A model generated the notes under the pieces. That model saw nothing but the letters and a program-made list of their open reading frames with translations. It searched no databases and was not told the DNA's origin. The position numbers and the translations under genes were made by a program. From NCBI GenBank assembly GCA_018262385.1, contig JAGSPQ010000155.1, positions 1-7,910 of the forward strand: a stretch of 7,910 bases of DNA. Reading direction: 5' to 3'. Source of the stretch: Myxococcaceae bacterium (lineage in GTDB: Bacteria; Myxococcota; Myxococcia; Myxococcales; Myxococcaceae). This document shows, piece after piece, positions 6,723-7,910 of the stretch (the first letter of the stretch is position 1; every line of letters starts with the position of its first letter).

Positions 6723-6750
6723 GCGGGCGGCTCGCCGCGCCGGGCCCGCT
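6722..6750 (+). terminator. Possible stem-loop after pyc
   Basis: AGCGGGC (6722-6728) pairs perfectly with GCCCGCT (6744-6750) across a 15-base loop, beginning at the last base of the pyc stop codon. No T-run follows, so it is at best a weak or Rho-assisted terminator, or a 3'-end stabilising structure. Confidence 0.3.
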
Positions 6751-6901
6751 TCATCAGGCGCGGACCGAGCTTCCCGGTCGGGCTGAGCGACGGGTGGGGC
6801 CGCCGGCGCACCACCGCGCTTCTTCGTTGCCCGGCAGCTGTGCCGAGCGCGGAGCCGACTCTCGAGCGGTCGCGCGGGGTAGCGAGGGGGCCACCGCGCT
6901 T

Positions 6902-7039
6902 CGGTCGAGCCAACCATCGGAATCGGTCGAGCCCTGCGATCGCACCTGGTGCGTTCGGGAGTCGGCTGCGGCTCGCTGGGACGGGGCGTCTTCGGGTTGC
7001 ACGCGCTCCGAAGTGGTCGGAGTCGGACCGGTCGAGCCC
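6902..7039 (+). repeat. Three copies of CGGTCGAGCC
   Basis: Direct copies start at 6902, 6924 and 7029; the first two are TCGGTCGAGCC and lie 22 bp apart, and the third extends a GACCGGTC palindrome (7026-7033). Spacing is irregular, so this is not a CRISPR array. The 10-base motif is GC-rich and could recur by chance, but all three copies fall within 140 bp of non-coding DNA. Confidence 0.4.
7006..7022. other. Short hairpin CTCCGA-AGTGG-TCGGAG
   Basis: A perfect 6-bp stem with a 5-base loop, 30 bp left of the larger hairpin in the same gene-free stretch. It could be part of a structured RNA or an attenuated terminator; nothing else identifies it. Confidence 0.3.
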
Positions 7040-7052
7040 AGACCGCCGCGAA

Positions 7053-7084
7053 GCCGCCCCGGGTGAGCGAGGTTCCGGGGCGGC
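7053..7084. terminator. Strong GC hairpin, candidate bidirectional terminator
   Basis: GCCGCCCCGG (7053-7062) and CCGGGGCGGC (7075-7084) are perfect reverse complements around the 12-base loop GTGAGCGAGGTT. The structure lies between the 3' ends of convergent pyc and the AbiEi-like gene, 63 bp from the latter's stop, where a two-way terminator would be expected. Neither side has a T-run, as is frequent in high-GC genomes, so termination is inferred from position and stability only. Confidence 0.45.
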
Positions 7085-7147
7085 CGCCGAGGACGATTCG
7101 ATTCGCCCCTGGGCATTGGAAGGAAGGGGTGTGCGCTGAGGGGCGGC

Positions 7148-7910
7148 TCAGTCGGTGGCGTAGAGCGCGAGGCGGCGCTGGGCGTCGAGCAGCCGCTCGA
7201 CGTCGACGAGCCAGTCCTGGGTCTTGAGCATCAGCTTCGTCACGTGCACCACGCGCCAGCCGTGGCTCTCGAGCTGCCGGCGCTGGAGCAGGTCTTTCTC
7301 GAATGCGTCCGGCGTGAGGTGGAACTGGCGGCTGTCGCACTGGAGGATCACCCGCTGCTCGACCCAGGCGAAGTCGACCCGCGCGATGAAGTTCCCCTTG
7401 TCGTCGTGCACGTGGTGCTGGCGCTTCGGGCGCGGCATGCCGCGGCGCTTGTCGAGCTTGAAGGCGGTTTGCGCTTCGAGGGGACTGCCGGTCGGTTGCT
7501 CGCCCTTCGCTCGGTTCGCCATTTCAGCCAGCCGGTCGCCGTGGCGCCGTCCTGCGCCGTTGGCGCTCAGCTCTTCTTCGAGACGGGCCAATACCGACGG
7601 GTACTTCCGTCGTGCGCTGTCGAACGCAACGAACAGCGTCTCTTCGCTGACGACGTCCGACAGATCGACGAGGGTTCGAGCGAGCGGGGCGGTGGCGATG
7701 CCCTGCCGGTGCTGGGCTTCGGGCAGTCGGCGGGTGTGGTGCACCCGCGCGAGCCTCAAGCGCCGCGAGTGGTTGAATCCGACGGTCACCTCAATCAGTG
7801 CCGGCGGGCCATGGAAGCACTCGAGCTGCCAGAGAAACGCGGCCGTGCGATGCGAGGCCATCGCGCCGGGAAGTGAGAGCGTCGCGGCCATGACTTTCTG
7901 GTGCCACGAC
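7148..7910 (-). CDS. Partial AbiEi-like/DUF559 endonuclease-domain protein
   Basis: The frame is open from the TGA at 7148 to the right edge. An ATG at 7891 gives 247 residues, but the codons before it continue in frame (SWHQKV before MAATLSLPGA), and relatives have a matching TW-x-Q-x-VMAA stretch within the protein. I therefore think the true start, with the usual N-terminal winged-helix AbiEi-type region, lies outside the window. Numbered from ATG 7891, residues 13-90 (ASHRTAAFLW, IEVTVG, VHHTRRL, APLARTLVDLSDV) match the middle of AbiEi-like antitoxin proteins, and 136-235 are a DUF559/Vsr-like nuclease fold: Glu139 in SPLEAQ, Asp173 in RVDFAW, Gln184 and Asp186 in VILQCDS, His191 and Asp200. 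The family norm is E-x-D where this has Q-x-D, so activity may be impaired. Such proteins are annotated as type IV antitoxins or endonucleases; no AbiEii partner is visible. Likely accessory DNA. Confidence 0.8.
   Translation of the reverse strand, partial: SWHQKVMAATLSLPGAMASHRTAAFLWQLECFHGPPALIEVTVGFNHSRRLRLARVHHTRRLPEAQHRQGIATAPLARTLVDLSDVVSEETLFVAFDSARRKYPSVLARLEEELSANGAGRRHGDRLAEMANRAKGEQPTGSPLEAQTAFKLDKRRGMPRPKRQHHVHDDKGNFIARVDFAWVEQRVILQCDSRQFHLTPDAFEKDLLQRRQLESHGWRVVHVTKLMLKTQDWLVDVERLLDAQRRLALYATD

Larger units (their letters stand above)
6723..7147. other. Gene-free convergent intergenic region with short repeats
   Basis: About 425 bp lie between the pyc stop and the stop of the opposing AbiEi-like gene. 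The open frames here in both strands are rich in Arg, Ser, Pro and Gly and show no domain I recognise, so I call no gene. It holds CGGTCGAGCC three times (from 6902, 6924 and 7029), CCACCGCGCTTC twice exactly 80 bp apart (6811, 6891), an inverted pair AGCCGACTC (6853-6861)/GAGTCGGCT (6959-6967), the palindrome TGCGATCGCA (6935-6944) overlapping CGCACCTGGTGCG (6941-6953), and two good hairpins near the right side. It might be a decayed insertion, a small RNA locus or ordinary spacer. Confidence 0.5.

Noticed and set aside
6902..7039. CRISPR-like array from the repeated CGGTCGAGCC
   Set aside because: Only three 10-base copies with unequal spacing and no conserved long repeat.
4577..7066. An 829-codon plus-strand frame within and beyond pyc
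   Set aside because: It overlaps pyc in another frame, is Arg/Ala/Gly-rich and lacks any recognisable motif.
6754..7116. Possible small protein on the minus strand in the gene-free stretch
   Set aside because: Arg/Pro/Ser-rich with no domain, no ribosome binding site of note, and open frames exist in several overlapping frames as expected from GC content.
2670..7340. A 1556-codon open frame on the minus strand opposite pyc
   Set aside because: It is the antisense shadow of a GC-rich gene: composition is dominated by Arg, His, Leu, Gln and Asp with no domain, it runs through the DUF4442 gene, pyc, the gene-free stretch and part of the AbiEi-like gene, and the opposite strand is an unmistakable pyruvate carboxylase.

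Overview
This is a GC-rich, densely coding bacterial window. The base composition, a lipoprotein with a Gly/Ala linker after its acylated cysteine, and the mix of genes fit a myxobacterium or related Myxococcota (former delta-proteobacterial) chromosome. That placement is inferred from style, not from a marker gene.

Left part (1-1124): a truncated lipoprotein gene runs leftward off the window edge. Across a 90-bp gap, a pirin-family gene runs rightward. The pirin gene keeps a good ribosome binding site and an intact N-terminus, but has lost about 120 bp in the middle. The loss shifts the frame and removes two of the four metal ligands, so it is called a pseudogene.

Middle left (1173-2662): a small membrane-anchored SAM-dependent methyltransferase (+) meets a secreted alpha/beta-hydrolase esterase (-). 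The two convergent genes overlap by 28 bp at their 3' ends. The methyltransferase resembles the FAM173 (ANTKMT/ATPSCKMT) lysine methyltransferase family.

Centre (2730-6722): a likely two-gene operon of a DUF4442 hotdog (thioesterase-like) protein followed by a complete single-chain pyruvate carboxylase of 1167 residues. The carboxylase has biotin carboxylase, carboxyltransferase and biotin carrier domains, and all the signature residues checked are present. Pyruvate carboxylase feeds oxaloacetate to the TCA cycle and gluconeogenesis and is normally acetyl-CoA activated; a partner acting on acyl-CoA would make metabolic sense but is not proven. The junction of the two genes carries a perfect 22-bp palindrome centred on the pyc start codon, the most striking non-coding signal in the window.

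Right part (6723-7910): about 425 bp without a credible gene holds several short repeats and a strong 10-bp-stem hairpin. It separates pyc from a leftward gene that enters from the right edge. That gene encodes an AbiEi-like/DUF559 protein with a PD-(D/E)xK-type nuclease domain in which the usual glutamate of the E-x-D pair is glutamine. No CRISPR array, tRNA, rRNA or insertion sequence was seen.
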